From Halobacteriovoraceae bacterium (GTDB taxonomy: Bacteria > Bdellovibrionota > Bacteriovoracia > Bacteriovoracales > Bacteriovoracaceae), in contig JACKAJ010000016.1 of NCBI GenBank assembly GCA_020635135.1, positions 868,001 through 932,000 of the forward strand: a stretch of 64,000 nt of DNA. The letters are read 5' to 3'. Positions within the stretch are counted from its first letter, which is position 1; each line of letters opens with the position of its first letter. The notes below the pieces were generated by a model. It saw only the letters and a program-made list of their open reading frames with translations, did no database searches and was not told the DNA's origin. Shown here piece after piece: positions 58,801-63,446 of this stretch. The translations under genes were made by a program, and so were the position numbers.

Positions 58801-61207
58801 AATCTATATCATTAACAGTTATATCAAAAAAGATATTATCTGTTTGTCCACCATCACTGGCTTCAATGCGAATTTCATAGACACTACTCGCACTATATAG
58901 CGGAGTCCAGTCAAAGACTCCTGTTGTTCCATTAAAGGTAACAGTTCCTGGAAGTGCGGACCCCGTACTTCCATCACACTCATTAGTCGTGGCAACAGAA
59001 TCATCGCTAACCTGATCCCAATAACACTTAAACTGTAACGCTGTTAAATCTCTATCATTATCACCTTCATATTGATCAGCAGCATTCACTTGTGTGATTG
59101 CTGCCTCTTGATTTACTGATTGATTACTTATCGAGCTGAGAACAGGAGGAAAATCCACGTCTGTCACGTTCACATCAAAAAAGACATTATCTGTTAATCC
59201 ACCATCGCTAGCTTCAATACGGATTTCATACACACCACTTGCAGAATAGTTAGGGGTAAAATCAAACACCCCAGTCGTTCCATTAAATGTCACTGTACCA
59301 GGAAGTGCACTCCCACTCGTTCCATCACATTCATTAGTAGTAGAGACAGAGTCATTACTCACCTGATCCCAATAACACTTAAATTGTAGAGTCGTAAGGT
59401 CGCGATCATTATCTCCTTCGTACTGATCTTCAGCGTTCACTTGAGTAATTGCTACTCCTTGATTCACTGTTTGGTTTCCAATCGCACTCAAGCTTGGTGG
59501 AAAATCAAAGTCCGTGAGATTGATATCAAAAAACACATCATCAGTTTGCCCACCGTCACTGGCTTCAATACGAATTTCATAAGTTCCCACAGGAGCATTG
59601 TAATCTGCAGTAAAATCAAAAACACCCGTTGTTCCATTGAATGTCACTGTTCCAGGTAGAGCGCTTCCACTCGTTCCATCACATTCGTTCGTAATCGCAA
59701 CGCTATCATCACTTGTGGTATCCCAATAACATTTAAAGCTTAAATTTGTAAGATCGCGATCTTTGTCTCCTTCGTACTGATCTCCGGCATTGATTTGGGT
59801 CATCGCCGCAGTTTGCATAACAGTTGAACTAGAAATAGTTGCAAGCACAGGAGGTAGATCCACATCATTGACAGTGATGACAAAAATCTCATCATCTGAG
59901 AGATTCCCTTCACTTCCCACAATCTTAACTTCATAAGAACCTATAGCTCCATACAGTGGAGTCCAATTGAGTGTCCCCGTCGTTGCATTAAAACTTGCTG
60001 ATCCAGGAAGAGAAGAACAGTTAGATCCGCTGGCAACAGTGCCATCCACTGTTCCATCATAAAAACATGTATAGGTGATAGTATCACCATCTTGGTCTGT
60101 ATCATTATTTGTATTGACATCATTAGCGTTTACAGCCGAAATGGCACTAGATTCATTGACATTAAAATTAGAAATGGCCTTCAGCTCTGGTGGCAAATCA
60201 ACGTTGGCCACCACGATAGAAAAAATCTGTTCATCTTTTAAACCGTTTGAACTTGCTGTGACTTTGAATTCATAATTCCCAGCACTTCGATAGTCGGGAT
60301 TCCAATTCATAACCCCTGTCCCAGTATTAAACGATAAACCAGACAGAGCTGTACACTGAACACCACTCGACACCAATCCATCAATTAAGTTATCAAATGT
60401 ACATGAATAAGAAATTTTATCACCGTTGGAATCAGTATCACCATTAGTGTTTTCATCATTGAAGTCGATGTCCGATATCCCAGACCCTTCATCAACATTT
60501 TTATTCCCAATGCTCGCAAGCTTCGGAGGATCATCATTCTTTGCACTCGGGCCACCACCACTTCCAGAAGAACTTCCCGAATCTCCACCGGCATCCACTG
60601 CTCCTTCACTACCACTGTCTCCTGTACCAGAACCGCTTCCACCGTTTTTAGAATTGGGATTACTATATTCAGGAAAATTGTTAGGATCACCAAATTGAGT
60701 TGTAATTGGAGTTTCACCGGGATTATTCCCAGAAGTATTTTGAGAGTCACCACTAGCACTCGAATCCGAACCAGACCCATAACTGAGTCCATCACGACTA
60801 CTACTTTTTCCATCAACCTTTGCTTTATAGGCTGAATCATCCGATGCTTTATTTTCTAATTTAGTCGAATCAATTTTTACGATGGCATTTTTATTTGTTG
60901 GAAGGACACCATCGCGGACGCTTGGTTTATCTTCTTCTAGATAATACGAATCATTTAGTTGCTCTAAGTTATTTTGAGGTTCTTGATTATTATCTGCAAT
61001 TTCTTCTTGATCTTGAGCAACGCTTGGCTCTTCTTCATTGCTTTCATTTTGTATTTCAGTTTTGTCAGTTTGCTCTTTAGCTATTTCGTCTACTGGCGAA
61101 ACATTAAGATCAACGACTGTATCAAAGACATAATAACCGCCACCCAGGATGGCTCCCGAAACAATGGTATTTCGCAATAATTTTAATAAGTCGTTACTAC
61201 CAAACAT
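40109..61207 (-). CDS. Giant modular surface protein 2 (7032 aa)
   Basis: Paralogue of giant protein 1 with a matching N-terminus: MFGSNDLLKLLRNTIVSGAI membrane anchor, acidic region, GETPITTQFGDPNNFPEYSN and a Gly/Ser linker. Nineteen Ig-like repeats follow (about 222-2420). Then come seven modules, each with a PKD-like segment (TVDWGDG...THIYASAGTYTVT) and a run of BspA-type DUF285 repeats, separated by Ig-like units (about 2420-5650). A DUF1554-like domain (about 5766-5936), another Ig-like unit and GLUG repeats (about 6050-6780) lead to a C-terminal formylglycine-generating-enzyme-like domain (about 6785-7032; VWDMAGNGWEWV, GQIGFRCVYHLP). FGE-like domains at such ends usually serve as C-type-lectin-fold binding modules rather than enzymes. 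An in-frame TGA three codons upstream fixes ATG 61207 as the first possible ATG. Probable surface adhesin; export route not visible. Confidence 0.9.
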   Translation of the reverse strand: MFGSNDLLKLLRNTIVSGAILGGGYYVFDTVVDLNVSPVDEIAKEQTDKTEIQNESNEEEPSVAQDQEEIADNNQEPQNNLEQLNDSYYLEEDKPSVRDGVLPTNKNAIVKIDSTKLENKASDDSAYKAKVDGKSSSRDGLSYGSGSDSSASGDSQNTSGNNPGETPITTQFGDPNNFPEYSNPNSKNGGSGSGTGDSGSEGAVDAGGDSGSSSGSGGGPSAKNDDPPKLASIGNKNVDEGSGISDIDFNDENTNGDTDSNGDKISYSCTFDNLIDGLVSSGVQCTALSGLSFNTGTGVMNWNPDYRSAGNYEFKVTASSNGLKDEQIFSIVVANVDLPPELKAISNFNVNESSAISAVNANDVNTNNDTDQDGDTITYTCFYDGTVDGTVASGSNCSSLPGSASFNATTGTLNWTPLYGAIGSYEVKIVGSEGNLSDDEIFVITVNDVDLPPVLATISSSTVMQTAAMTQINAGDQYEGDKDRDLTNLSFKCYWDTTSDDSVAITNECDGTSGSALPGTVTFNGTTGVFDFTADYNAPVGTYEIRIEASDGGQTDDVFFDINLTDFDFPPSLSAIGNQTVNQGVAITQVNAEDQYEGDNDRDLTTLQFKCYWDQVSNDSVSTTNECDGTSGSALPGTVTFNGTTGVFDFTPNYSASGVYEIRIEASDGGLTDNVFFDVNVTDVDFPPVLSSISNQSVNQEAAITQVNAADQYEGDNDRDLTALQFKCYWDQVSDDSVATTNECDGSTGSALPGTVTFNGTTGVFDWTPLYSASSVYEIRIEASDGGQTDNIFFDITVNDIDFAPVMPVIADETVNQESAITQVSINDNVTGTDNDRDGDAITYTCWWDTSDNDTVVQTNECDGSTGSALPGTFNMTAAGVLDWTPNYIASGTYELMIIGDEGDLSDAAYFTITVNDIDLPPIISNIADETVNELQAITQINVHDDITGNDTDRDGDTITYTCYWDNVDDDAVASVNQCAAGGSQLPGTVTFAAGGVLDWTPTYGIVGAYEIKIVASEGDLSDTLIFQINVSDIDLPPDIAALSNETVNQESAITQQDANDVYTGNDLDRDGDAIGYTCWWDNSDNDSVTLTNECDGSTGVGLPGTFNLAAGGVIDWTPDYTASGTYELMIIGDEGDLTDTEYFTITVNDIDLPPIMPSIADEAVNQESAITQVSINDNVTGTDNDRDGDAITYTCWWDTSDNDTVVQTNECNGSTGSALPGTFNMTAAGVLDWTPNYIASGTYELMIIGDEGDLSDAAYFTITVNDIDLPPVMPVVSDESVNQESAITQVSINDDVTGTDNDRDGDAITYTCWWDTSDNDSVTQTNECDGSTGSALPGTFNMTAAGVLNWTPDYTASGTYELMIIGDEGDLDDTAYFTITVNDIDLPPVMPSIADETVNQTNAITQVDVNDNVTGNDNDRDGDAITYACWWDTTDNDSVTQTNECDGSTGSALPGTFNLTASGVLDWTPDHTASGTYELMIIGDEGDLDDTAYFTLNVNDIDLPPIIASISDETVNETTAITQVNAHDNVTGNDTDRDGDAITYTCFWDNVDDDSVASVNQCATGGTQLPGSVTFAAGGILDWTPDAGSSGAYEIKIIASEGDLTDTFIFQINVSDIDLPPELISVSDEAVNQESAITQVDVNDTNTGNDTDRDGDAITYTCWWDTTSDDSVTNTNECDGSTGSALPGTFNMTVAGVIDWTPDYTASGTYELKVVGSEGDLSDTLYFTITVNNIDLPPVMPTIADEGVNQESAITQVSINDDVTGTDNDRDGDAITYTCWWDTSSDDSVANTNECDGSTGSALPGTFNMTAAGVLDWTPNYTASGTYELMIIASEGDLTDVAYFTITVNDIDFPPVMPTIADEAVNQESAITQVSINDDVTGTDNDRDGDAITYTCWWDTSSDDSVTQTNECDGSTGSAVPGTFNMTAAGVLDWTPDYTASGTYELMIIADEGDLTDVTYFTITVNNIDLPPELVSVTDNSVDQASAMTQININDTNTGNDTDRDGDTITYTCWWDASDDNSVTQTNKCDGSTGSAIPGTFNMTAAGVIDWTPAYNISGTYEFMIIGNEGDLTDTIYFTITVNDVDLPPVLSTISDTNVDETVALTTINAEDTYTSSDADRDSETIGYTCYYDTTVDGAVANVLSCGAIGVSFSTTLGTFDWTPAYGTAGDYEFKIVGTAGVLSGEEIFVITVNDIDLPPVLSTISPETVAENSAITQVDAQDDFTSSDNDRDAEDIDYVCYFDNTSDDSVATTNACTTLPGSVTWDASNGVLDWTPDYTAYDGGPLYEIRITGTSGVLSDDEFFDLTITNVNRDPVLDTIDNQLVSDGVAITTINAADGGDDQDIDLDTLNYNCYYDTTADGSVGTTNSCASLTGVSWNGTTGVLDWTPSSQAGEYEFSIVADDGLGGTDDEIFVIEVYVAADAFISSWQTSGASESITIPLGGTVDVTIDWGDGAVESFSTANPSHVYATANTYTITITGSANSLSFNNTGDKDKILTVPNLGDLGWTDFQNAFYGCSNLTTVSGGNTTAVTRMDGMFRDATNVVPDTSGWNTSNVVYFTYMFKGTTAANPDTSSWDTSSATHFNLMFQQATAANPNTSGWNTSAATTFYYMFQGATSANPDTSGWNTSNVTNMGTMFNGATSANPNVSGWDTAAVTNMSGMFYNSAANPDMSGWNVGNVTNMTSIFGLSAISIQNYSAFLVMAEATSSQNSVALGGVPVCYNTSAIAARTDLTGTHSWTMSDCFNDAPSLVAISDQLVADGNAITAINAADTNSGNDTDVDGDTLSYTCYYDTTIDGSVSTTNTCASLTGVTWDSPVGSGTMTWTPSTQIGDYEFKIIADDSNGNTDEEIFVIQVYDGAAAFISTWQTTSPSESITLPLRSGYSYNFTVDWGDGSTTSVVTSDTDPDITHIYASAGTYTVTINGLVESWFFNNSGDKDKILTVPQLGNVGWVMMTKAFNGCSNLTTVTGGDTSLITSMYGMFEDAPNAVPDTSGWDTSSLVTANNMFLGATSANPDTSGWDTSNVTSMAFMFYNASNANPDVSGWNTASVSSMERMFYGASSATPVTSTSGNIWNTSNVSNMRYMFGSATNANPDTSGWDTSSVTLMDGMFRSAGSANPNVSGWNVTNVTNMAKMFESATSATPNTSSWNTGNVTNMESMFSNATSANPDVSGWDVTSVTNMNYMFKDSNATPNTSSWVTTSLNSMVGIFWNASNANPDVDSWNVSNVTSMNAAFLNASSANPDMSSWNVGNVTSMANMLSGSGTSVVNYSNFLIAAEASSSQSSVALDATGICYNTSAISARGDLTGTHSWTINDCFNGAPDLVAIDDQLVADGSAIVAINATDTNSGNDTDVDGDTITYTCYYDTTIDGSVGTTNTCASLTGVTWTAGPGTITWIPSGQIGDYEFKIIADDSNGNTDEEIFVIQVYDGTAAFISTWQTTTPSESITLPLRSGYTYNFTVDWGDSSGTSVVTSDVDPDITHTYSSAGTYTVTISGTVEAWYFNNSGDKDKILTVPQLGSVGWTNLNQAFSGCTNLTTVSGGDTSSVTSMGSMFYLATNAVPDTSGWDTSNVTNMASMFYDAPAANPNTSGWNTSNVTSMSRMFRNATNANPDVSGWSTANVTDMSFLFSNASSATPNTSGWNTTSVTTMKNMFYGATNANPDVSSWNVSNVTDMSNMFINATNANPDMSSWNVGNVTTMASMLNASGTSVINYSNLLIQAEATSSQNNVVLGASGICYNTSAITARTDLVTNHTWTITDCENHAPELEEIIDQLVADGNAITGINAADLNTSNDTDQDTDTLSYTCYYDITIDDSVGTSNTCASLTGVIWDSPTGTGTLTWTPSGQVGEYEFKIIADDGQGNTDEEIFIIEVYDATNAFISTWQTTAPSESITLPLRATYSYDFTVDWGDGTSSSYVTSDSDPDKTHIYASAGTYTVTITGTVQAWYFNNSGDKDKILTVPNLGSVGWTDLKGAFYGCSNLTTVSGGDTSTVTNMDQMFMQATNATPNTSGWNTSSVTSMYRTFMQASSANPDVSGWDVSSVTNMSDLFNAATSATPDVSSWNVISVQNMSNLFRNASSANPNVGSWVTTSATNMSGMFRGLATNPDVDSFNTANVTNLSYMFKSNTAANPDVSSWNTSSVTTLQEMFSGASSADPDMSSWNIGNVTDMTSMLDSSGTSIINYSNFLIQAEATSNQNSVVLGASGICYNTTAITARGELTGTHSWTITDCFNDAPDLIAIGDQMVDDGVAIVAIDATDTNSGNDTDIDGDTISYLCYYDTVIDGSVSNLTDCSILTGVTFDAPIGQGNMTWTPSSQVGDYEFKIIANDPYGNSDEEIFSIRVIDLSNAFVSTWQTTGASETITLPLPSGFAYNFTVDWGDGTSTNDITAYNDPDITHTYATANTYTMTVTGSIPAWSFNGAGDKDKILTVPNLGNVGWVNFSGAFKGCANLTTVSGGNTAAVTNMFEMFRDAPNVTPDTSGWNTANVTNFGNMFRFATSAVPDTSSWDTSSATTLNLTFYGATNVNPDVSGWDTSNVTNMYGTFFNATSATPDVSGWVTTSVTNMQNMFRGASNANPDMSSWNVGSVTNMGQMLDGSGTSVINYSNLLIQAEATSVQNNVTLGNGICYNTTAISARADLVTNHTWTIVDCFNDAPDLVAIVDQLVDDGNAITAINATDTNSGNDTDTDGDTISYTCYYDTTIDDAVTNTTACGTLTGVTFDSPAGSGTMTWTPSGQVGDYEFKIVADDGNGNIDEEIFWIKVQDLTNAFVSTWQTTGASETITLPLRSGFTYDFYVDWGDGSTVDHITTYNQAEATHTYATANTYTVTITGTVESWFFNNAGDKDKILTIPNLGAVGWKNLNNAFWGCSNLTTVAGGDTSSVVGMQDMFRSATNVTPDTSGWDTSNVTNMKGLFNGASSANPDVSNWNTVSVTRMDLMFYGASSATPTTATSGDVWNTSNVTTFYGMFYGASNANPDTSGWVTTSATNLGSMFRNASNANPDTSSWNTSNVTEMSYMFTQANNANPDVSGWDVSNVTNMANMFYGNGKDPDVSSWVTTSVTNISNMFASNSTANPDVSGWNVSGVTNMSGMFWNASSANPDLSSWNVGNVTNMTNMFSGSAGISTINYSNFLIQAEATSSQSSVTLDAASICYNTTAVAARADLTGTHSWTINDCFNDAPDLVAIADQLVDDGSAITAINATDTNSGNDTDIDGDTISYNCYYDMTIDDAVTNTTSCSSLAGVTFDSPAGSGTLTWTPSGQIGHYEFKIVADDGFGNIDEEIFYIVVQDLAKAFISTWQTTGASETITLPLRSGYTYDFYVDWGDGSAIDHITAYNQAEKIHTYATANTYTVNITGTMQTIFFNNGGDKDKILTIPNLGDVGWVSLEGAFHGCSNLTTVAGGNTSAVVSMSNMFNSASNVTPDVSGWDTSNVAGFSGTFKLASSAVPDVSGWDTSSAVSMFEMFWGANSATTLDVSGFNTSNVTNMSYMFRNVGATIIDVSSWDTSSVTAMQHMFRNVGVATLDVSNFDTSNVTNMSYMFYGVSNASPNVSGFVTTNVTNMSYMFKNAANTNPDMSSWNVGNVTNMTEMLNGSGISVVNYSNLLIQAEATSSQNGVVLDAAGKCYNTSAVAARADLTGTHSWTITDCFNDAPDLVAINYQYVEDGSAIVGIDATDTNSGNDTDIDGDTISYTCTFDTTIDDAVAAGADCSTLTNATWTAGPGTLTWTPSSQVGDYEFKIVAADVYGNSDTEIFWIRVRNYYDGVPDDGFRAFITEGTALDIATIAGDPDLVCANRAATSGFSGNYEAIVSTDSLAASSKITGSGPVYLLKPGNEVALVTSDVANLFAGTGLDHPINRDRDASAVEYSSNVWTGSTNIGAIDTGNTCTSYTSTTGNARIGKSHQYTGGSWLSHSTLQTCSGGFRLYCIRQEIEYAPDIAGHTVDQDLEPDVAWALDIDDNTTGNDLDQNGDDIDYFCKYDLVVDGSVSSPSDCDSITGVTFDTDIGEFAWTPTSGQVGQYEFKVVADDGKGNTEEDIFVLDVAPPFAGGDGTSGDPYQIADENHLNNMADYPTAYFKLNNDIDLSGQSYTPPSSTFSGNFDGNDKTIYNWTDTSGTTKGFFGPTVSGNIHDLTLLNINLDSTGTGTVGAITGSLSSAGVLANIYVTGTVIGASQTGGLIGYCNSSATSTHLHFRGSVQGSNFTGGIIGAIYKGTIQKISSYGTIIGNDNVGGIIGGGLNVVQVADVSEAYNFAYVEGNSDIGGIVGDLANGNVQYSVNRGDIYSTSTGFGNVGGIVGYIGNISNAINLNELINTGKVSINSATISGLGNIVGNIGTAPSSESNNFFDSSTSELSVAYGSVSSQSVAATGYTMPDMKDTSNFSALNVTYWSLVTGEYPTLKWRAGNPGGCNTGGSPFGGGVGAAYDPYQICSLSHLEQLDSYADKDFILLADIDMTGTSYTASTSFTGNLQGNYYELSNYTSTTTDSTARAMFNSVDVYAVVEDLFINKFDLEGREACAITTDLENYSMLSNIKVSNSIFTTNGTGQVKTGGIIGYAKTSSRGYDLHMINSTVESTYATPTSERTGGIIGHHGTGSAGFFRRLTFSGVVSGYTNVGGIVGLWDSGEMEQVASNAYVKGYGASSGDTFGGIVGSVTTRHLKHFYFEGRVDANDNYGGIAGDRNGATGSTKWGWTIVQLEGGTNCDGAIVGTYTGGSTFTDVYADTDLSNSSDLDGCGTISGASGQTTSYMQTASNFSSWDSTIWTFRDNDHPRFTWDINSCPVGYSLVPGDSTIGTTDYCIMTYPAKNVSGVPTSQTAGTPWTSISGNNSYTECDDLNTDLSGYTGTFAMITNPEWMTAARNAENVDENWSSGTVGSGCLFRGNNGTNDSCGYDGSDPEYGTGRNTKAMLIFSNGQTVWDMAGNGWEWVDWSGSDSSFTVASGVCSGSDVELNTVSCGVLSYDDYMPDDNTLTSTNGVGTFYSSCGSGGAVSRGHNSSGGANAGIYQMDMCETATGSHGQIGFRCVYHLP
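44260..53940 (-). repeat. Seven PKD-plus-BspA (DUF285) repeat modules in giant gene 2
   Basis: Each module begins AF[IV]S[ST]WQT, passes through a PKD-like WGDG strand and NNSGDKDKILTVP, then has repeated ~24-residue units of the form SGWDTSNVTNMxxMF plus ANPD. It ends with CYNTSAI.AR.DLTGTHSWT and a Cys. One Ig-like unit (QLVADG type) separates neighbouring modules. Module lengths differ mainly by the number of 24-residue units. Confidence 0.85.
57402..57700 (-). repeat. Ig-like repeat segment, copy A of a near-identical pair
   Basis: These 299 bp match 58452-58750 with one difference (T at 57571, C at 58621; Asn versus Asp in the protein). The copies are 1050 bp apart and separated by clearly different units. 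Confidence 0.88.
58452..58750 (-). repeat. Ig-like repeat segment, copy B of a near-identical pair
   Basis: Partner of 57402-57700. Non-adjacent near-identity points to gene conversion or loss of order after a multi-unit duplication. Confidence 0.88.
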
Positions 61208-61490
61208 CTTTATTCAATTTGTAAATTTTCTTACAAACTCCTTTCGGGTTTTCCCTAGGCTTTTTTAATTATTTCCAATACTTATTTTATGGTTGAGCGA
61301 ATGAGTTTTATCAGTTCATTGTTAAATCTTATAAATTTTAAAGACTTAACATTTGAAGAAAGCTAATCGAAGTTCTTTACTCCCAATGAAATCGCCCAGA
61401 ATAACTGGCACCTAACAGAGTGAAGAACTCTATTGAAGCCTTGATTAAGAAAGTAAAAAGTCATGTATTTTTGAAGACTTAAGGCAAAAG
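61208..61490. other. Upstream region of giant gene 2
   Basis: Non-coding. On the minus strand CTCC/GGAG at 61241-61238 lies 30 bases before the giant gene 2 ATG, with an inverted repeat TTGTAA-N6-TTACAA (61219-61236) between. The rest is AT-rich and must hold the promoter, but I see no clear -35/-10 pair. Confidence 0.4.
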
Positions 61491-61519
61491 AAACCCCATC
61501 ATAGCAATGGGGTTTTTTT
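61491..61519. terminator. Intrinsic terminator downstream of ssb (bidirectional)
   Basis: AAACCCCAT-CATAGCA-ATGGGGTTT is a perfect 9-bp stem with a 7-base loop, followed by T on the plus strand (T run 61513-61519). On the minus strand it is followed by TTTCTTTTG. It lies 26 bp past the ssb stop and separates ssb from giant gene 2. Confidence 0.85.
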
Positions 61520-61544
61520 GAAAATGAATTGAATTTTTTTTATT

Positions 61545-61988
61545 CTAGAATGGTATATCGTCAGCTGCGAAACTATCGTCCGCTTTTATATCAAAAGACT
61601 CTTCAGCATGACTTGCTCCACCCATATTTGGAGAATCGTTCATTGTCGCCGTATCATTTCTTCCACCAATAAATTGAACATTACTAGCAACAATCTCAGT
61701 GGTGTAGCGCTTATTACCGTCTTTATCGTCCCACGAGCGCGTTTGCAGTCTTCCCTCTAAAAAGACTTGGCGTCCTTTGGCTAGATATTGATTGCATAGT
61801 TCTGCTGTTTTTCCCCAACAGACAACTCGATGCCATTCAGTTTTTTCTTGTCTCTGACCACTCGATTTATCGTTCCAAGTCTCGGAAGTTGCGAGCGAAA
61901 AATTGCAGACCGCTGCTCCCGAAGGGGTATATTTTAATTCAGGATCTTGTCCTAAACGACCCAGTAGCATCACTTTATTAATACTCAT
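61545..61988 (-). CDS. ssb: Single-stranded DNA-binding protein
   Basis: Binds and protects single-stranded DNA in replication, repair and recombination. The chosen start is ATG 61988 (MSINKVMLLGRLGQDPELKY), with AAGGAG nine bases upstream; the frame continues upstream to 62060 without support. The 147-aa product has the OB-fold landmarks of bacterial SSB: NKVMLLGRLGQDPE (4-17), FSLATSETW, EKTEWHRVVCWGKTAE, YLAKGRQVFLEGRLQTRSW and RYTTEIVA. A short flexible tail ends in the acidic DDIPF tip that recruits partner proteins. The gene is followed by a strong terminator. No rpsF or rpsR is next to it, unlike in many genomes. Confidence 0.97.
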   Translation of the reverse strand: MSINKVMLLGRLGQDPELKYTPSGAAVCNFSLATSETWNDKSSGQRQEKTEWHRVVCWGKTAELCNQYLAKGRQVFLEGRLQTRSWDDKDGNKRYTTEIVASNVQFIGGRNDTATMNDSPNMGGASHAEESFDIKADDSFAADDIPF

Positions 61989-62111
61989 TTTATACATCTC
62001 CTTAACAACTAAAAATTGTTCAATAACTCTAAGATAATCTCTGCTTAAATACAAGCGCACTACAGCTGTTGCAAGAGTTTAACAGGTCATAAAATTGATA
62101 ATCAATTGAAA

Positions 62112-62507
62112 TTAGGGGGCTTCGAGCTCTTGAGCTTCAGAATTATCAAGATGTTGATGTTCAGAATTTTCCCAAAACTCTTGGACTTTCTGCTTGGCCA
62201 CTCGAACATCCTTGCAATACCACGCCGCATCGAATCCGCAGTGGGGACAAGGGAGTTGCTTACGATAAAGAAGTTTTACCACAAAATCGAATATGGCCCA
62301 AACAATAGGGGTGACCACGATGCCTCTCCACTCAAGAAAAGGGTAAAGTAACATTGTCACGATCGATGAAATTAAAAAAATCTGAATATAATTTTTCCCC
62401 GAGAGTCTATTGTCGATAGAGATTTCTCTGGGAGCTCCGCAAAGTGCACATACAAAAGACTTTACTGGTTTTTTTAATCTGTAAAAGCGCTTTTTATTTC
62501 TATTCAT
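62112..62507 (-). CDS. Small membrane protein with split zinc-ribbon cysteines
   Basis: A 131-aa protein from ATG 62507 with an AGGAAGG sequence just upstream. Residues 20-24 (CALCG) and 87-91 (CPHCG) form two Cys-x2-Cys knuckles that could bind one zinc between them. Two hydrophobic segments (about 41-57 and 63-80) lie between the knuckles, so both Cys pairs would be on the same side of the membrane, probably the cytoplasm. The C-terminal tail is acidic. I do not recognise a named family. It lies 123 bp upstream of ssb on the same strand and may be transcribed with it. Confidence 0.7.
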   Translation of the reverse strand: MNRNKKRFYRLKKPVKSFVCALCGAPREISIDNRLSGKNYIQIFLISSIVTMLLYPFLEWRGIVVTPIVWAIFDFVVKLLYRKQLPCPHCGFDAAWYCKDVRVAKQKVQEFWENSEHQHLDNSEAQELEAP

Positions 62508-63446
62508 TAGCCTTCCTCTTTACCATTGTAATTCACTCTCCCAAGCCCGGTAAATCCAGCAATTTTTCCTTCCCTCTCTTCCCTCTCTCCGCTCTGCTGC
62601 TGTCAGATTTGAGAAAGATTCAAGGAGTCCAGAAACAAAAAAAGCGAGACTTAGATGCTCAAGTACACTGATTTATTAATACTCACCACTCAACACGCTC
62701 CCGCACTTTTCCCATTCTCATTTTCCTTGCTGCTGCCAGATTTGAGAAAGATTCAAGGAGTCCAGAAACAAAAAAGCGAGACTTAGATGCTCAAGTACAC
62801 TGATTTATTAATACTCACCACTCAACACGTTCCCGGGCTTTGCCCATTCTCATTTTCCTTGCTGCAATCAGATTTGAGAAAGATTCAAGGAGTCCAGAGC
62901 GAAAAGACGAGGCATACGCTTTGGTATGTCGCAGTCTTTGAGACTTGCAGACGACGAAGAAGCTGCTCAAATCTGGCAGCAGCAACAGCAGCAACAAAAG
63001 GCAAGGCAGGGGTCCCACGACCCCCACTGTTAGGAAATTTTGAATAAAATAGTTATAGATAACTTATTTTAGGGAGGAGCCCACCCTCGATAAACGTGCC
63101 CCAAAACCCCCAGCCAGGTGGAAAACTGGAGTCGTGACACATAACAGCAACAACCATTCCAAAACAAACCAACCTTAAGAACTTGAAATCGCAAAGCTGT
63201 GTAAAAATGCCAAAGTGTCGAATTGCTACAAAATCAAAAAAATGCACCAAGAAAATTAATCAGGTATTGGATGAAAAATTTTATGACAAAAATCAAGGAA
63301 TCCATTTGTTCTCCGCACTGTCTGACTAACAAATGCCTTCATTTGCCGTCATAAACGTGCTGAACGCGAATAGAGCATTGCTTTAAAGTTTTTAAAAAGT
63401 TCTAATAAAACATTCATAAATTTTTTAAATTAAGGAAGATTAATTC
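62508..63446. other. Gene-free region with repeats
   Basis: A 939-bp stretch in which I find no supportable gene. Reading frames here are short and coincide with repeats. Contents: direct repeats and a long inverted repeat (62595-62984), a GGGGTC-CCAC-GACCCC hairpin near 63004-63019 without a T-run, and AT-rich upstream DNA of the cytochrome gene. Confidence 0.6.
62595..62984. repeat. Direct repeats (~132 bp) with long inverted-repeat element
   Basis: The sequence beginning TGCTGC and containing CAGATTTGAGAAAGATTCAA occurs three times, at 62595, 62728 and 62860. The first two copies are full ~132-bp units differing slightly, including seven versus six A. The third continues into an imperfect hairpin: AGATTTGAG (62870-62878) pairs with CTCAAATCT (62966-62974), and inside it GCATAC pairs with GTATGT and AAAGAC with GTCTTT. 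The arm ending at 62979 is a perfect complement of TTGCTGCTGCCAGATTTGAG in copy 2. This looks like a non-autonomous palindromic element with partial duplications. Confidence 0.75.

Noticed and set aside
10888..61207. Dozens of 60-130 codon reading frames on both strands inside the giant genes
   Set aside because: They recur with the repeats, lack ribosome binding sites and lie in alternative frames of long coding sequences with clear domain homology.
10888..61207. Non-ribosomal peptide or polyketide synthase, suggested by gene size
   Set aside because: No adenylation, condensation, ketosynthase or carrier motifs; the sequence is beta-rich surface repeats.
61989..62060. 24-residue N-terminal extension of SSB
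   Set aside because: SSB proteins begin at MSINKV-like sequences and AAGGAG precedes ATG 61988; the extension overlaps the ribosome binding site and promoter region.
62787..63047. Protein-coding gene in the repeat region, either strand
   Set aside because: The frames follow the direct and inverted repeats, are low in complexity (poly-Leu or poly-Ala/Gln) and have no credible ribosome binding site.
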